Of a DNA stretch of 64,000 nucleotides, positions 44,540 to 55,333 are shown in pieces. Origin of the DNA: Triticum aestivum (taxonomy: Eukaryota; Streptophyta; Magnoliopsida; Poales; Poaceae); the NCBI RefSeq assembly GCF_018294505.1, contig NC_057807.1, forward strand, positions 268,804,075-268,868,074, given 5' to 3'. A program made the translations under genes and the position numbers. The first letter of the stretch is position 1, and the number at the start of each line of letters is the position of its first letter. A model generated the notes under the pieces. It made no database searches. It saw only the letters and a list, made by a program, of their open reading frames with translations, and had not been told where the DNA came from.

Positions 44540-46136
44540 TGTAGGATCAAAAGTATGTCTAGAGAGGGGTGATTAGACTACTTGACCAAATAAAAATCTA
44601 GCCTTTTCCCAATTTTAAGTCTTGGTAGATTTTAGCAACTTTACACAAGTCGAGCAATCAACCTACACATGCAATTCTAAGAGTATAGCAGCGGAATGTA
44701 AATCATTGCATATGAAGGTAAAGGGAGGAGTTTGGAGGGAGAAAACACAATGTTGACACGGAGATTTTTGGCGTGGTTCCGATAGGTGGTGCTATCGTAC
44801 ATCCACGTTGATGGAGACTTCAACCCACGAAGGGTAGCGGCTTCACGAGTCCACGGAGGGCACCCCCCACGAAGGGTCCATGAAGAAGCAACCTTGTATA
44901 TCCCACCATGGCCATCGCCCACGAAGGACTTGCCTCACTAGGGTAGATCTTCACGAAGTAGGCGATCTCCTTGCCCGTACAAACTCCTTGGTTCAACTCC
45001 ACAATCTTGGCGAAGGCTCCCAAGTGACACCTAACAAATGTAGGGGACACCACTCTCCAAAAGGTAATAGATGGTGTGTTGATGATGAACTCCTTGCTCT
45101 TGTGCTTCAAATGATAGTCTACCCAACACTCAACTCTCTCTCTCTCTCTCTCATAGGATTGGATTTGGTGGAAAGATGATTTGAGTGGAAAGCAACTGGG
45201 GGAAGGCTAGAGATCAAGATTTATGTGGTTGGAATAGAATATCTTGACCTCAACACATGAGTAGGTGGTTCTCTCTCAGAAAATGAATGATGCAATTGTA
45301 GGCACGTTCTGATGGCTTTGCTACGAATGAAGAAAGGGTGGAGGGGTGTATATAGCCTCCACACAAAATCTAACCGTTACACACAATTTACCAAACTCGG
45401 TGGGACTGAATCAAAAAACACGGTCAGACTGATTTAGTTCATAATGTGACCGTTAGGCATTTCGGTGGGACCGACATGTCAACTCGGTGGGACCAATTTC
45501 TTTAGGGTTAGGGCATAACGTAATCTTGGTGAGACCAATTACACAAACTCGGTTGGACCGATTTTGGTAATAAGCTAACCAGAGAGTTGGTCAGGCAAAC
45601 TCGGTGGGACCGATTCGCTCATCTCGGTGAGACCAAAACGTTACGAAGGGGAAACGGAGAGTTTGCATTGCGAACTCGGTGGGACCGATCGCTCATCTCG
45701 GTTAGACCAAAACGTTACGAAGTGACTAGGTTTTCTGGCAGTGGCTATGTCAAATAAACTCGGTGGCGCCGGATGGATCAAATCAGTGGGGCCGAGTTTG
45801 ACTTTTGGTTTGGGACATATGTGGATATGATAAAGTGGTTGAGGGTTTTTTGAGCATATCACTAAGCATTTTGAGCAAGCAAGCCATTAAGCAACACCTC
45901 ATCCCCTTTTAATAGTATTGGCTTTTCCTATGGACTCAATGTGATCTTGGATCACTAAAAGTAAAATGTAGAGTCTTCAGCTTTAGAGCTTGAGCCAATC
46001 CTCTGTCCTTACCATTTTGAGGGTCCGCAATCCTAATCCATGCCATGCCAATCATTAAACTTTCCTGAAATATTCATCTTGAAATAGCATTAGTTCAATG
46101 AGCTATATGTTGCACCCAGGGATAGTTGCACTTTCA
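44540..46136 (-). mobile_element. 3' LTR of element F
   Basis: This 1597-bp LTR has a TATA box (CTATATACA) at about 45349 on the minus strand. A cluster of TCGGTNNNACCGA dyads lies just upstream of it (45393-45806). A (CT)n run is at 45133-45152 in the transcribed part. Confidence 0.85.
45393..45806. repeat. Dyad array TCGGTNNNACCGA, LTR part
   Basis: Exact copies are at 45462, 45549, 45601 and 45676, with several one- or two-base variants between. The 5-base arms are constant and the central three bases vary. All lie upstream of the LTR TATA box in element orientation. Confidence 0.85.
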
Positions 46137-47193
46137 ATCTCCGCCTTTTTGGTAACTGATGACAACATATAGATCAAAGCTTAGACAAATGATAATAAGA
46201 TTGAAATACATCATCGCTTTGAGAAGTATGTGATAAGAAAGAGCTCCCCCTAAATTTGTGCATTATTTAAGATTTGCTTTTGGATGCAAATGAACAATCG
46301 ATTAGTATCATGGGTTACTCTTCCATGTCACATCCATCTTGGTGGAGCGCTCAAAATGATTTCAATTAAAAGCATGCACTCATCAGTCATTGCCAAGCAA
46401 AGTGAATGATCTTATACGGATATAAGAGATAATATCATACAAGCACACATTAAAGTAGCATGTGATCAAACACATGATCATACAAGTATCTCACACAAGC
46501 ACATAAGGTATCAAACAAGCACACAATAAAGTTCAACCAAACAAAGTGCAAGAGAGACAAAAAGCAACACTCTTTCTCGAAGCCTATGATCTATACATAT
46601 TTCTCCCCCTTTGGCAACAAGTTAACCAAAAGTTCAAATATGCATAGTGCTATGCGTCTCTCAGGCTTGGTCTCTGTGAGGTGGTGTAGAGATGACTCCA
46701 AGGACGAAAGCTTCTATCGATGTAGCTGGAGCAGGTGGAGTGGCTGCTGGAGGTGTCACTGAAGCTGCAGCTGCTAGTGCTAATGTGGTAGCTCTAGTAT
46801 CAGGTACTGGCACTGCAGCTCACCTCTGACCTCTTGGCACTCGCTGAAAAGCATCTATAGTTGCCTTTCCTTTCTTCTCCTCTGCTTCCTCCTGGAGTTG
46901 CTCAACTGCTGTTTGAATTTCAGTCACTTTCATATCAAGATCATAGAATTTTTGTTCAATGATCCTCTCCAAGCTCTCCCGATTCTGAGTCAGGGTGGCC
47001 AAGCCCTTCTCAATCCTCAAAGTAGATTGGACCAAAATCCAAGTTGATCTTGTTTTCTCTTCAAGAATACTTGAGATGCCTCTTCAGCACTTGGCATCTT
47101 TGCAGCTTTTTCCGCCCTTGCCTTTGCTCTCTTCTCTTGTGCTTGCACTGATGAAGGTTCATTCTCATCCATTACAATTGTGTTGTCTTCAAA
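46137..47193 (-). other. 3' region of element F
   Basis: AT-rich untranslated DNA adjoins the LTR. The far end (46800-47190) is the degraded C-terminal coding part of F's ORF with many stops (minus-strand segments rich in Glu, Lys and Gln). No separate gene. Confidence 0.55.
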
Positions 47194-48735
47194 TTATGGC
47201 TTGAGAGGTAAGTGCTCCTTGTCCAATAAGTAAGTGTAGGTGCCCATCTTTGAGTTGATGAGCACCTGAATGTGTGGAGCATACCCACAAGATCTTTTCT
47301 GATCAGCAGCTGTCCTCTTGATTGTCTCTACAATCAGACTCATGACCTTGAATTTTTGAGGCACATCAAAAATGTGCAGCAAGTTGATTGAATGTCCTCT
47401 TATCATCCTATGATCTCCAGATTTGGGCAACAAAGTATGCCTTAGGATGGTGTTGATAGTAGGCAGACCAGACAACAAGTGTTTCACTGAGCCCAACTTA
47501 TGAGTTTCCAGGGCTTCATCAGGAATTTCCTTATACATACTTGCCATGGAGTTGTGGTCTTTCTTATTCTTGGCATACACATCCAAATCATCCTCATGGT
47601 CTTCTGGACCATTGATCAACGTTGCCCATTCTTCAACAGTTGACTTGTACCTTGTATCTTCAGACATCCACACTATCCTTCCATCTGGATAGAAATGAGT
47701 AGTGGAGTAGAATTGCATGATTAGCTCATCATTCCATTTGGTGAGCTTCTGTCCAACAAACTTGTCAACTCCACAAGATTTGAAGCTGTCATATACACCT
47801 GGAAAGTGATCTTCATTCTCTTTAATGTATTACCAATCAACCCATCTCATGTCACAGACAATTGGCTTCTTGTCAAGCAGAATGGTCTCACAGAAATCTT
47901 GTTGTTCTTTGGTGTTGAACCTATATTCTACTGCAGTTCTCCTTCTCACAGCATATGGATCATTTTTCCTCCAAAGTCGTAGACCTGCATCCTTTCTGAT
48001 GTTCATGTCCTCTGCCACTAGATGAGTGTCATTGTGGTTTGGAATCTTTGGTTTGAGCTTTCTCAGCAGTTGGGCTTCAACATCTTCTTCTTGAACTTCA
48101 GGCACTGGGGCCTTGTTCTTCTCTTCAGCTGGGATGTTTCTGGTGCTTCTCTTGGGTGCAGACTTGGTGGTTTGAGCAGCAGCTTTGGGAGCAGGTCTGG
48201 GCTTAGATGTAGCAGCCCCTGACTTGATTGCATCTCCCATAAGCTTTTGGGACTTGGGTGCTGGTGCAACATCCTCTTCCTCTTCCTCTTCTTCTGAATC
48301 TCTCACCATAGTTGAATTTCCAAGAACTTATGCAGTTGTTGTTCTTGCCCTCTTCTTCTTCTTACCATCTCCAACTGCCTCACCATCATCTGATTCTATT
48401 GTGAATTTCATGGTTTCTCCTGTTGGAACTTTCCTTAGCTTTGACATTGGGACTCTCCTTGCTGGTGCCTTCTTGTTCATACCAGACTTTGTTGCAGCAG
48501 CAGTTCCATATTCTTTCATCAGCACTTTCTTCTTTGAGGTGACCTCATCCTCAACAGCAACATAGTCCTCATCCTCAGAGTCTGAGCTCCTCTTATTTCT
48601 TGTTCTAGTGGCTGCCTTGGGCAAGTTACTTGGTGTGCTCTTGCTGCCCTCATCATAGCTGCTTGAGGGACTAGTGCCCTCACTCATTTGCATTTGCTCT
48701 TCAGATTTATTCTGGCTATCACTCTGGTTAGACAT
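47194..48735 (-). pseudogene. Element F ORF (same protein type as element A)
   Basis: The ATG is at 48735, and one minus-strand frame continues to 47194 with stops at 48328 and 47830 but no frameshift. The N-terminus is low-complexity, Ser/Lys/Glu-rich with basic clusters (a KKKKRARTTT stretch could be a nuclear signal). The C-terminal half is globular, with LRLWRKNDPYAVRRRT, then KWNDELIMQFYSTTHF, WMSEDTRYKSTVEEW, the VKHLLSGLPTINTILRHTLL stretch, and YAPHIQVLINSKMGTYTYLL. The WN(D/E)ELI..FY(S/T)T.HF and WMSEDT.YK signatures recur in element A at 7095-7215. There are no zinc knuckle or enzyme motifs. It may be a gag-like structural protein of non-autonomous elements, but its role is unknown. 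Confidence 0.72.
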
Positions 48736-48779
48736 CTTGGTAGGCAAACTGACAGCAAACCTTGTGAATAGATATAGAT

Positions 48780-49560
48780 GAGGTAGAGTAGATGAGCATC
48801 ACAAAGTGCAGAGATTTTGCAAAACAAATGAGTCAAAAACTTAGTTTTAGTTCTCTACTGAAATGATTTTGGAGCTACTGAATTGATAAACTCGGTGATA
48901 CCGAAGCAACATTTGGAACCTAAACTAGTGAACTCGGTCAGACCGAGTCACAGTTCGGTGGCACCGAGATTGCTAGGGTTTCACAGAGAATTGAACTCGG
49001 TCAAACCGATTTGCAGTTTTCGGTCAGACCGAAAAGCGCATGTGCAATGGCCTAAGCCAAATCGGTGAGACTGATTTCTACAAATCGATCGGTCCGAGAT
49101 GAGTTCAGCGGAGACCTAACCCTAAATTTTTGAATCAAACTTAACCTACGACGGAAAAGATCATGGCATTGTCCTCGTGCTTAGAATCAGAGGTAAATAG
49201 AGAGCACAAGGGGTCGAACTCATGCCCTAGTTTGGCAGGAGTTCACTACGGCGGCAACGGTGGAGCAGATTCCCGTTGGCAGCGACAGAAATCAGCGGCG
49301 GAGGTCGATCACGGCGAGAAGACGATCCGGAGACCCGAGGAGGCAGAGCAGGATACGCGTGGGCTGAGGGCTTTTGAAGAAATTTCCAAAATCTCACCCG
49401 TGGCTATATATATATATATCCCGACGCTATCGGTGTAACCGAGTTGAACAACTCAGTGGCACCGAGATGCAGAATTGCAAGCGGTTGCTGCAACTCGGTG
49501 TGACCGAAGTGTTCAAATCGGTTGCACCGAGATGAAAACCTAGATCAACTTAGTGAACTC
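48780..49560 (-). promoter_or_regulatory. Promoter-like leader block of element F with second dyad array
   Basis: On the minus strand this block reads: dyads (49530, 49507, 49442), a TATA run (TATATATATATATA, 49405-49419), a CT/GC-rich leader, then five further dyads (49032 to 48892), then the ORF ATG at 48735. Exact TCGGTNNNACCGA copies start at 48892, 48934, 48955, 48997, 49020, 49430, 49495 and 49518. By eye it does not align with F's LTR, although the order (dyads, TATA, leader) is the same. It may be a diverged 5' LTR or a separate promoter. Confidence 0.6.
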
Positions 49561-49609
49561 GTATGATCTTCCGTATTACACTATAATGTAGCAGGCCTGA
49601 ATTGATGAG

Positions 49610-50671
49610 ATGGCTGCGCAAGATGCTCTGAATGAGGCTGCCTGGAACACGCCTGAGCCGGAACAGGAACAGCTTCAGGAGAACGGGTGGCGAGCATGGC
49701 TAGTTATTCCCCTGCCGTACTCTGGTTTCAGATTTAGGACTTTTTTCTAGTATGATGGGCCGTCCCTAATGGATGGCATCGACCCTGAGCACAATATTCA
49801 GGACAACTTGTCTGATGTTTGGTCTTCAGAGGAGGAGATTGAGGCGGTTGAGGCTTTTGCTGACAGGTTCATTCTTGGCAATCCTACGGCTCGTCTGGCC
49901 TTTGTCAGAGCAGGAGGTGATTCAGTAAGTCTTATGGTAGCAATGGATTAGGAACTACTGCTTTGGATTGGTGGCATGCTCAAGCGCATATATACACCAG
50001 CCCTTACTGATGTGCAGATGGAGAATATCATGCTCACACTCAATCCTTTCAGGGTTCTCCAAACTCACCTGAACTCGATCTCTGTTGCCTACATGATGAG
50101 TATTATGCCAGAACCAGATGTCATGTCTGTCATATTTGGTGCTCGTTTCCAGTTGGGAGCTACTGTTATTCCTCGCAACTTTCTGCAGGAAGGCTTGCTT
50201 GTTATAGCTAACGCTGTTGATACTGAATGGAGTTTGGATAATAGATCCCCTGGGCTCAAGGCCATCACTGCACATCTGATCTCTAACCCTGAAAGTTACC
50301 AATCATCTTCTGCTACACTGCCTGAACATGGGAATGCCCGCCAGATGCTTGCCTCGATGTCCTTGTTTACTGTTGCTAGCTCGCGCAATACTATAGTGCC
50401 TCTTGACACTACTGCTGTCAGAAGAAGCACTAGATCGACCAAGTATGACGGCTTCAAGGTCACTCAGGTCTCTGACAACAAGCAACCCAGATCGCGAGTG
50501 AGGGCTCGCGTGGTGCCATCGGTTTCAGCTGTCTCCAGGGCTGCTGCTCCTGCACAAGTTGCCGCAACCCCCTGCCCGCCTCCTACCTCCATCGAGGAAA
50601 TTCAACAGGTGGGTGTTTGCTGCGGGATTGCTCCTAATGATCTGTCTGCTGAGAAGTTGTTGGATGGCTAG
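49610..50671 (+). pseudogene. LINE ORF1 remnant
   Basis: One frame from the ATG at 49610 to a stop at 50669 is interrupted by TAG at 49748 and TAG at 49949, both in contexts where CAG is likely ancestral. The product is not a recognisable family, but it ends 42 bp before ORF2 and shares its strand, as LINE ORF1 proteins do. The C-terminal part is Ser/Ala/Pro-rich with basic patches (RRSTRSTKYDGFKV). The 5' end of the LINE is probably lost where it meets element F. Confidence 0.6.
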
Positions 50672-50712
50672 TCGACGGCATCTGAAGGTGATATCTAATC
50701 TCTCCTTTCGTC

Positions 50713-52826
50713 ATGAATAAATCTTGGAATGTGTTATCATGGAATATCAGAGGTATAAACTCTAATAACAAACTTTTGTCCCTTAGAAATGCTATTGATA
50801 CTAGTGTTTGTTCGATGCTATGTATCCAGGAAACTAAGCATGAATCTTTTGATCTAGCATTTATTAAAACTTTCTGCCCAAGCGCTTTGATAAATTTGTC
50901 TTTGCGCCTTCGCTGGGTGCCTCGGGTGGTATTATCACTATTTGGAACAACTCTATGTTTGTGGGCACGCCATGGTTTATTGATTCCTTTCCTGTGGGGA
51001 TCTCTTTTGTTTCAACACAATCCAATGAGACTTGGAAACTTGTCAATGTTTATGGTCCTTGTTCTGGCCAGCGATGGGTGGAGTTTAGCACCTAGTTATT
51101 TGATCTTAATATACCTGACAATGAAAATTGGTTAACCCTGGGCGACTTGAATTTCATTCGATCCATGACTAATAGGAACAAACCAGGGGGAGACGCTGCT
51201 GACATGTTGCTGTTCAATGAGATCATTAGAGCGTAGTCATTGATGGAGCTTCCTATCAAAGGCCGATCGTTTACTTGGAGCAATATGCAAGATGATCCCT
51301 TACTTGAACAGTTGGATTGGTTCTTCTGGTCGTCAAATTGGACCACTTCGTTCCTGAACAAGATGGCTTTACCTCTTGGCAAACTTGTGTCCGATCATAT
51401 TCCCTGTGTTGTGGCCATTGAGTCCAAAATCCCCAAGTCCAAATTATTCCGATTTGAAATTTTTTGGGTCAATCATGTGGGATTCTTAGATGTGGTATCT
51501 GCTTCTTGGTCCAAATCTTGCCATGCACCGAACTCCGCTGCCTTCATCTGCAAAAAGCTGAAAAACTTATGCTACGATCTCAAGCATTGGAGTCGTGGCA
51601 TTTCGAAGCTGAAAATTTTGATTCAGAATAGTAATGAGGCTCTTACTAGGTTGGATGATATTGAGGACAAAAGAGTTCATTTTACTCAAGAAAAAAACTT
51701 CAGGCGCATTCTTAAGTTACACCTGAACACTCTGCTAAAATATCAGAATGATTACTGGAGGAAAAGGTGCGTTGTTAGGTATTTCAGATTCACTGACGAG
51801 AACACTAAACTTTTTCAGTCCCTTGCGACTGAGAGGTTTAGTCATAACTCCATTGCCAACCTAAGTGATGGAGATGTGATCGTTAGTGACCATGTTGGTA
51901 TGGAGGGAGTCTTGTATAAAACATACAAAGAACGCTTGGGCTCTTCTAAGCCTACCTGCATGCATTTTGACCTCTCTCGGATCATCAGACGGATTGATGG
52001 CTCGGATGAATTGTCGACACCATTCACAAATGATGAGATTGATGCTGTGATCAAAGAAATGCCGGCTGGCAGGGATCCTGGCACCGATGGGTTCAACGGT
52101 TGCTTCCTCAAAAGTTGTTGGCGGATAATCAAAGAAGATTTCTATAGGATGTGCCAAGATTTTCATGAGGGCAACCTTGATATATCCAATATCAGTGAAG
52201 GGTATATTACCTTGATCCCGAAGATCTCATCCCATGAGACTTCCAATGATTACCGACCAATAACCTTGCTCAATTGCTGCCTCAAAATTGTCACAAAAAT
52301 CTTGGCTAGTTGTGTGCATAAAGTCATCCTCAAGATCATCCACATGAATCAGTATGGCTTTCTTAAAGGGAGGACCATCCAAGACTGTCTTGCGTGGACA
52401 TTCAAATATATTCATCAGTGTCAGGCGTCGTCACGTCAGATTATGCTGCTCAAACTAGACTTCACCAAGGCGTTTGACACAATTGAGCATGCACCAATGT
52501 TGGAGATTATGCGACACATGGGGTTTGATGACAAGTGGCTTCGCTAGATGGAAACTATTTTTGGCTCCGGTGTTTCTTCTGTTCTCCTTAATTGAGTCCC
52601 TGGCAGAAAGTTTCAGTGTAAGTGTGGGGTGAGGCAGGGGGACCCCCTGTCACCACTGATTTTGTCCTCGCTGTTGACTTATTGCAAGATGCTGTAAATG
52701 ATGCCTTTGCTCGACGTCTGATTGACCTGTCAATCCCATGCAATCGCCATGGTGATTATCCCATGGTGCAATATGCGGACGACACCATCTTGGTGATGCC
52801 AGCCTGCCCAGATCAAGCTGCCTGCA
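50713..52826 (+). pseudogene. LINE ORF2, first part: endonuclease and reverse transcriptase
   Basis: The ATG at 50713 opens an AP-endonuclease-like start (VLSWNIRGIN, CIQETKHES). A frameshift near 50900-51100 and a TAG near 51235 follow. Open sequence runs from 51240 to 52545: endonuclease end (GRSFTWSN, SDHIP), linker, then RT (AGRDPGTDGFNG, ISEGYITLIPK, NDYRPITLLNC, LKLDFTKAFDTIEH). A TAG at 52545 replaces tryptophan. GVRQGDPLSP is present near 52628, with a frameshift after it. The catalytic YADDT is at about 52770. Element H interrupts after TSD CTGCA (52822-52826). Plant L1-type LINE; the enzyme would nick DNA and prime reverse transcription at the target. Confidence 0.9.
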
Positions 52827-53015
52827 TGTAACTCCCTCGATGCGGCTATATCTCCCACGTGTCGAGGCACGACTTAGAGGCATAACCGCATTGAAAGCAA
52901 TGTCGCAAGTCGGGAAATCGTTACACATCCCATGTAATACATAATAAAAGGGGGAGATAACATAGTTGGCTTACACTCGCCACGTCACATCAGAGTACAT
53001 AAATAACATCCATCA
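52827..53015 (-). repeat. Left inverted copy of H's LTR end
   Basis: Reverse complement of 59392-59580. The mismatches are at the seventh base of the terminus (TGTAACT versus TGTAACG) and in CCCACGTG versus CCCATGTG. The homology stops exactly at 53015. Confidence 0.97.
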
Positions 53016-53017
53016 AT

Positions 53018-55297
53018 ATGCGTTTGGTTCTTGACAAGCTCAGGGAACATCAGTTCTACGCCAAGTTCTCCAAGTGTGAATTTTGGCTCGATGAAGTTCT
53101 TTATCTTGGTCATATCATCTCTGCCAAGGGCATTTCCGTGAATCCTGAGAAGGTGTCCGCAATTGTGAATTGGGAACCTCCTCAGAACGTGAAGCAACTC
53201 CGCAGTTTCCTCGGTCTCGCAAGCTATTGCAGAAGATTCGTTGAAAACTTTTCTAAGATCGCCAAGCCTCTCTCAAATCTTATTCAGAAGCACGTCAAGT
53301 ACGTTTGGTCTCCGGGGTGTGATATTGCTTTCAACACTTTGAAAGAGAAGTTGATCACTGCTCCAGTTCTGACTCCGCCTGATGAAACCAAGCCGTACGA
53401 GGTCTTTTGTGATGCCTCTCTCCAAGGTCTCGGTGCTGTACTGATGCAAGAGAAGAAAGTTGTTGCTTATACCTCTCGCCAGTTGAAACCTAATGAGAAG
53501 AACTACCCCACTCATGATCTCGAGTTGGCGGCAGTTGTGCACGCTTTGTTGACTTGGAGACATCTTCTATTGGGAAGAAAAGTGGACATTTTTACTGATC
53601 ACAAGAGTCTCAAGTACATCTTCACCCAGCCTAATCTCAACCTCAGGCAGACTCGATGGGTCGAGATGATTCAAGAGTACAATCCGAGTATTGAGTATAC
53701 TCCAGGCAAGGCTAATGTGATTGCTGACGCTTTGAGCAGGAAAGCATATTGCAACAGTCTGATTCTTAAGCCTTATCAACCCGAGCTTTGTGAAGCTTTC
53801 TGCAAACTTAATCTGCAAATTGTTCCTCAAGGTTTCCTCGCCAACCTTCAAGTCTCTCCTACCTTAGAAGACCAGATTCGCCAAGCCCAACTTCTTGATG
53901 CTATGGTGAAGAAGGTGAAGATTGGTATTGCAAAGAGTCAGTCCAAGTACAAGTGCTACCGACTTGATGACAAGGACACTCTCTTCTTCGAGGATCGAAT
54001 TGTTGTGCCCAAAGGTGAACTTCGTAAGGTGATCATGAACGAGGCTCACAATTCTCTCCTCTCCATCCACCCTGGTAGTACGAAGATGTATCAGGATCTC
54101 AAGCAAACTTATTGGTGGACTCGAATGAAGCGCGAGATCGCTCAATTCGTGAACGAGTGTGATGTCTGCAGAAGAGTGAAGGCAGAAGACCAAAGGCCAG
54201 CAGGTCTCCTCCAACCTCTTGCCATTCCAGAATGGAAGTTTGACCACATTGAAATGGACTTCGTGACTGGGTTTCCAAAGTCCAAGCGTGGCAATGATGC
54301 TATATTCGTCGTCATCGACAAGCTCACCAAAGTGGCTCACTTTCTGCCTATCAAAGAGTCAATCACTGCAGCTCAATTGGCGGAACTCTATACCTCTCGG
54401 ATTGTCTCTCTGCACGGTATTCCTCAAGTGATATCTTCAGACCGTGGCAGCATCTTTACCTCCAAGTTTTGGGATTCTTTTCAGAAGGCCATGGGCACCA
54501 GTATCCGCTTCAGCACTGCTTTTCATCCTCAAACGAGCGGTCAAGTCGAGCGTGTCAACCAGATTCTCGAAGACATGCTCAGGGCTTGTGTGATTTCTTT
54601 CGGCATGAAGTGGGAGGACTGTCTTCCTTATGCCGAATTCTCATACAACAACAGCTTTCAAGCAAGTTCGGGCAAGGCCCCCTTTGAAATTCTATATGGC
54701 AGGAAGTGCCGTACCCCTCTCAACTGGTCTGAAACCGGTGAACGTCAGCTGCTGGGTAATGACTTAATCATAGAAGCAGAAGATATGTGCAAAGTCATTC
54801 GTGATAACCTCAAAGCAGCTCAATCCCGCCAGAAGAGCTACTATGATAGTAAGCACCGTGATTTGGCTTTCGAGATTGGAGATCATGTTTACCTCCGCGT
54901 CTCTCCTATGAAAGGTACTTGTCGCTTCGGTATCAAAGGGAAGCTTGCCCCTAGATACGTGGGACCTTTCAAGATTGTCAGCAAGAGAGGCGACCTCGCC
55001 TATCAACTTGAGCTTCCTTCAAACTTTGCAAATGTTCATGATGTGTTCCACGTCTCTCAGCTTCGAAAGTGTTTCAAGACTCCTGACCGCACCGTCAACT
55101 TTGAGGACATTGAGCTCCAAGAAGATCTCTCCTATCGTGAGCACCCAGTTGCTATTCTTGAAGAGACTGAACGCAAGACTCGCAACAAGTCAATTAAATT
55201 TCTCAAAGTCAAGTGGTCTTACCATTCCGACCGTGAAGATACCTGGGAACACGAGGATCACCTCCGTTCTGAATACCCGGAGTTCTTTCAGTCCTAG
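53018..55297 (+). CDS. Truncated pol of element H: RT tail, RNase H, integrase, chromodomain
   Basis: An uninterrupted frame of 759 codons starts at an ATG two bases after the inverted-repeat junction. It begins within RT, downstream of the catalytic YxDD ([18 protein letters not shown]). RNase H residues are D132, E169, D194 and D237. Integrase has H344, H351, C381 and C384 in the zinc finger and D414, D475 and E511 with the canonical 35-residue spacing. The C-terminus (from about 700) is a chromodomain-like segment with FLKVKWSYH and [10 protein letters not shown], which targets integration to particular chromatin in chromoviruses. RT activity cannot be encoded. The lack of any stop is striking against the decayed neighbours and implies recent insertion. 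Whether it is expressed is unknown, since the promoter end is missing. Confidence 0.9.
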   Translation: MRLVLDKLREHQFYAKFSKCEFWLDEVLYLGHIISAKGISVNPEKVSAIVNWEPPQNVKQLRSFLGLASYCRRFVENFSKIAKPLSNLIQKHVKYVWSPGCDIAFNTLKEKLITAPVLTPPDETKPYEVFCDASLQGLGAVLMQEKKVVAYTSRQLKPNEKNYPTHDLELAAVVHALLTWRHLLLGRKVDIFTDHKSLKYIFTQPNLNLRQTRWVEMIQEYNPSIEYTPGKANVIADALSRKAYCNSLILKPYQPELCEAFCKLNLQIVPQGFLANLQVSPTLEDQIRQAQLLDAMVKKVKIGIAKSQSKYKCYRLDDKDTLFFEDRIVVPKGELRKVIMNEAHNSLLSIHPGSTKMYQDLKQTYWWTRMKREIAQFVNECDVCRRVKAEDQRPAGLLQPLAIPEWKFDHIEMDFVTGFPKSKRGNDAIFVVIDKLTKVAHFLPIKESITAAQLAELYTSRIVSLHGIPQVISSDRGSIFTSKFWDSFQKAMGTSIRFSTAFHPQTSGQVERVNQILEDMLRACVISFGMKWEDCLPYAEFSYNNSFQASSGKAPFEILYGRKCRTPLNWSETGERQLLGNDLIIEAEDMCKVIRDNLKAAQSRQKSYYDSKHRDLAFEIGDHVYLRVSPMKGTCRFGIKGKLAPRYVGPFKIVSKRGDLAYQLELPSNFANVHDVFHVSQLRKCFKTPDRTVNFEDIELQEDLSYREHPVAILEETERKTRNKSIKFLKVKWSYHSDREDTWEHEDHLRSEYPEFFQS

Positions 55298-55333
55298 ATC
55301 TCGGGACGAGATCTTTTCGTAGTGGTGGAGTGT

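Larger units (their letters stand above)
44540..49560 (-). mobile_element. Element F: non-autonomous LTR retroelement, 5' side incomplete
   Basis: Minus orientation. The 3' LTR is 44540-46136, starting TGAAAGTGCAAC at 46136 and ending TCCTACA at 44540. The polypurine tract CCAAAAAGGCGGAGAT adjoins it. The internal ORF is at 48735-47194. A promoter-like block follows at 48780-49560. GTAAC (44535-44539) is the left TSD. No matching LTR start is found at the right side before the LINE at 49610, so the 5' LTR is missing or has been replaced. F has no protease, RT or integrase. Confidence 0.75.

Noticed and set aside
45393..49535. A CRISPR-like array
   Set aside because: The repeated unit is only 13 bp, spacing is irregular, the context is a plant retroelement, and no cas-like gene is present.
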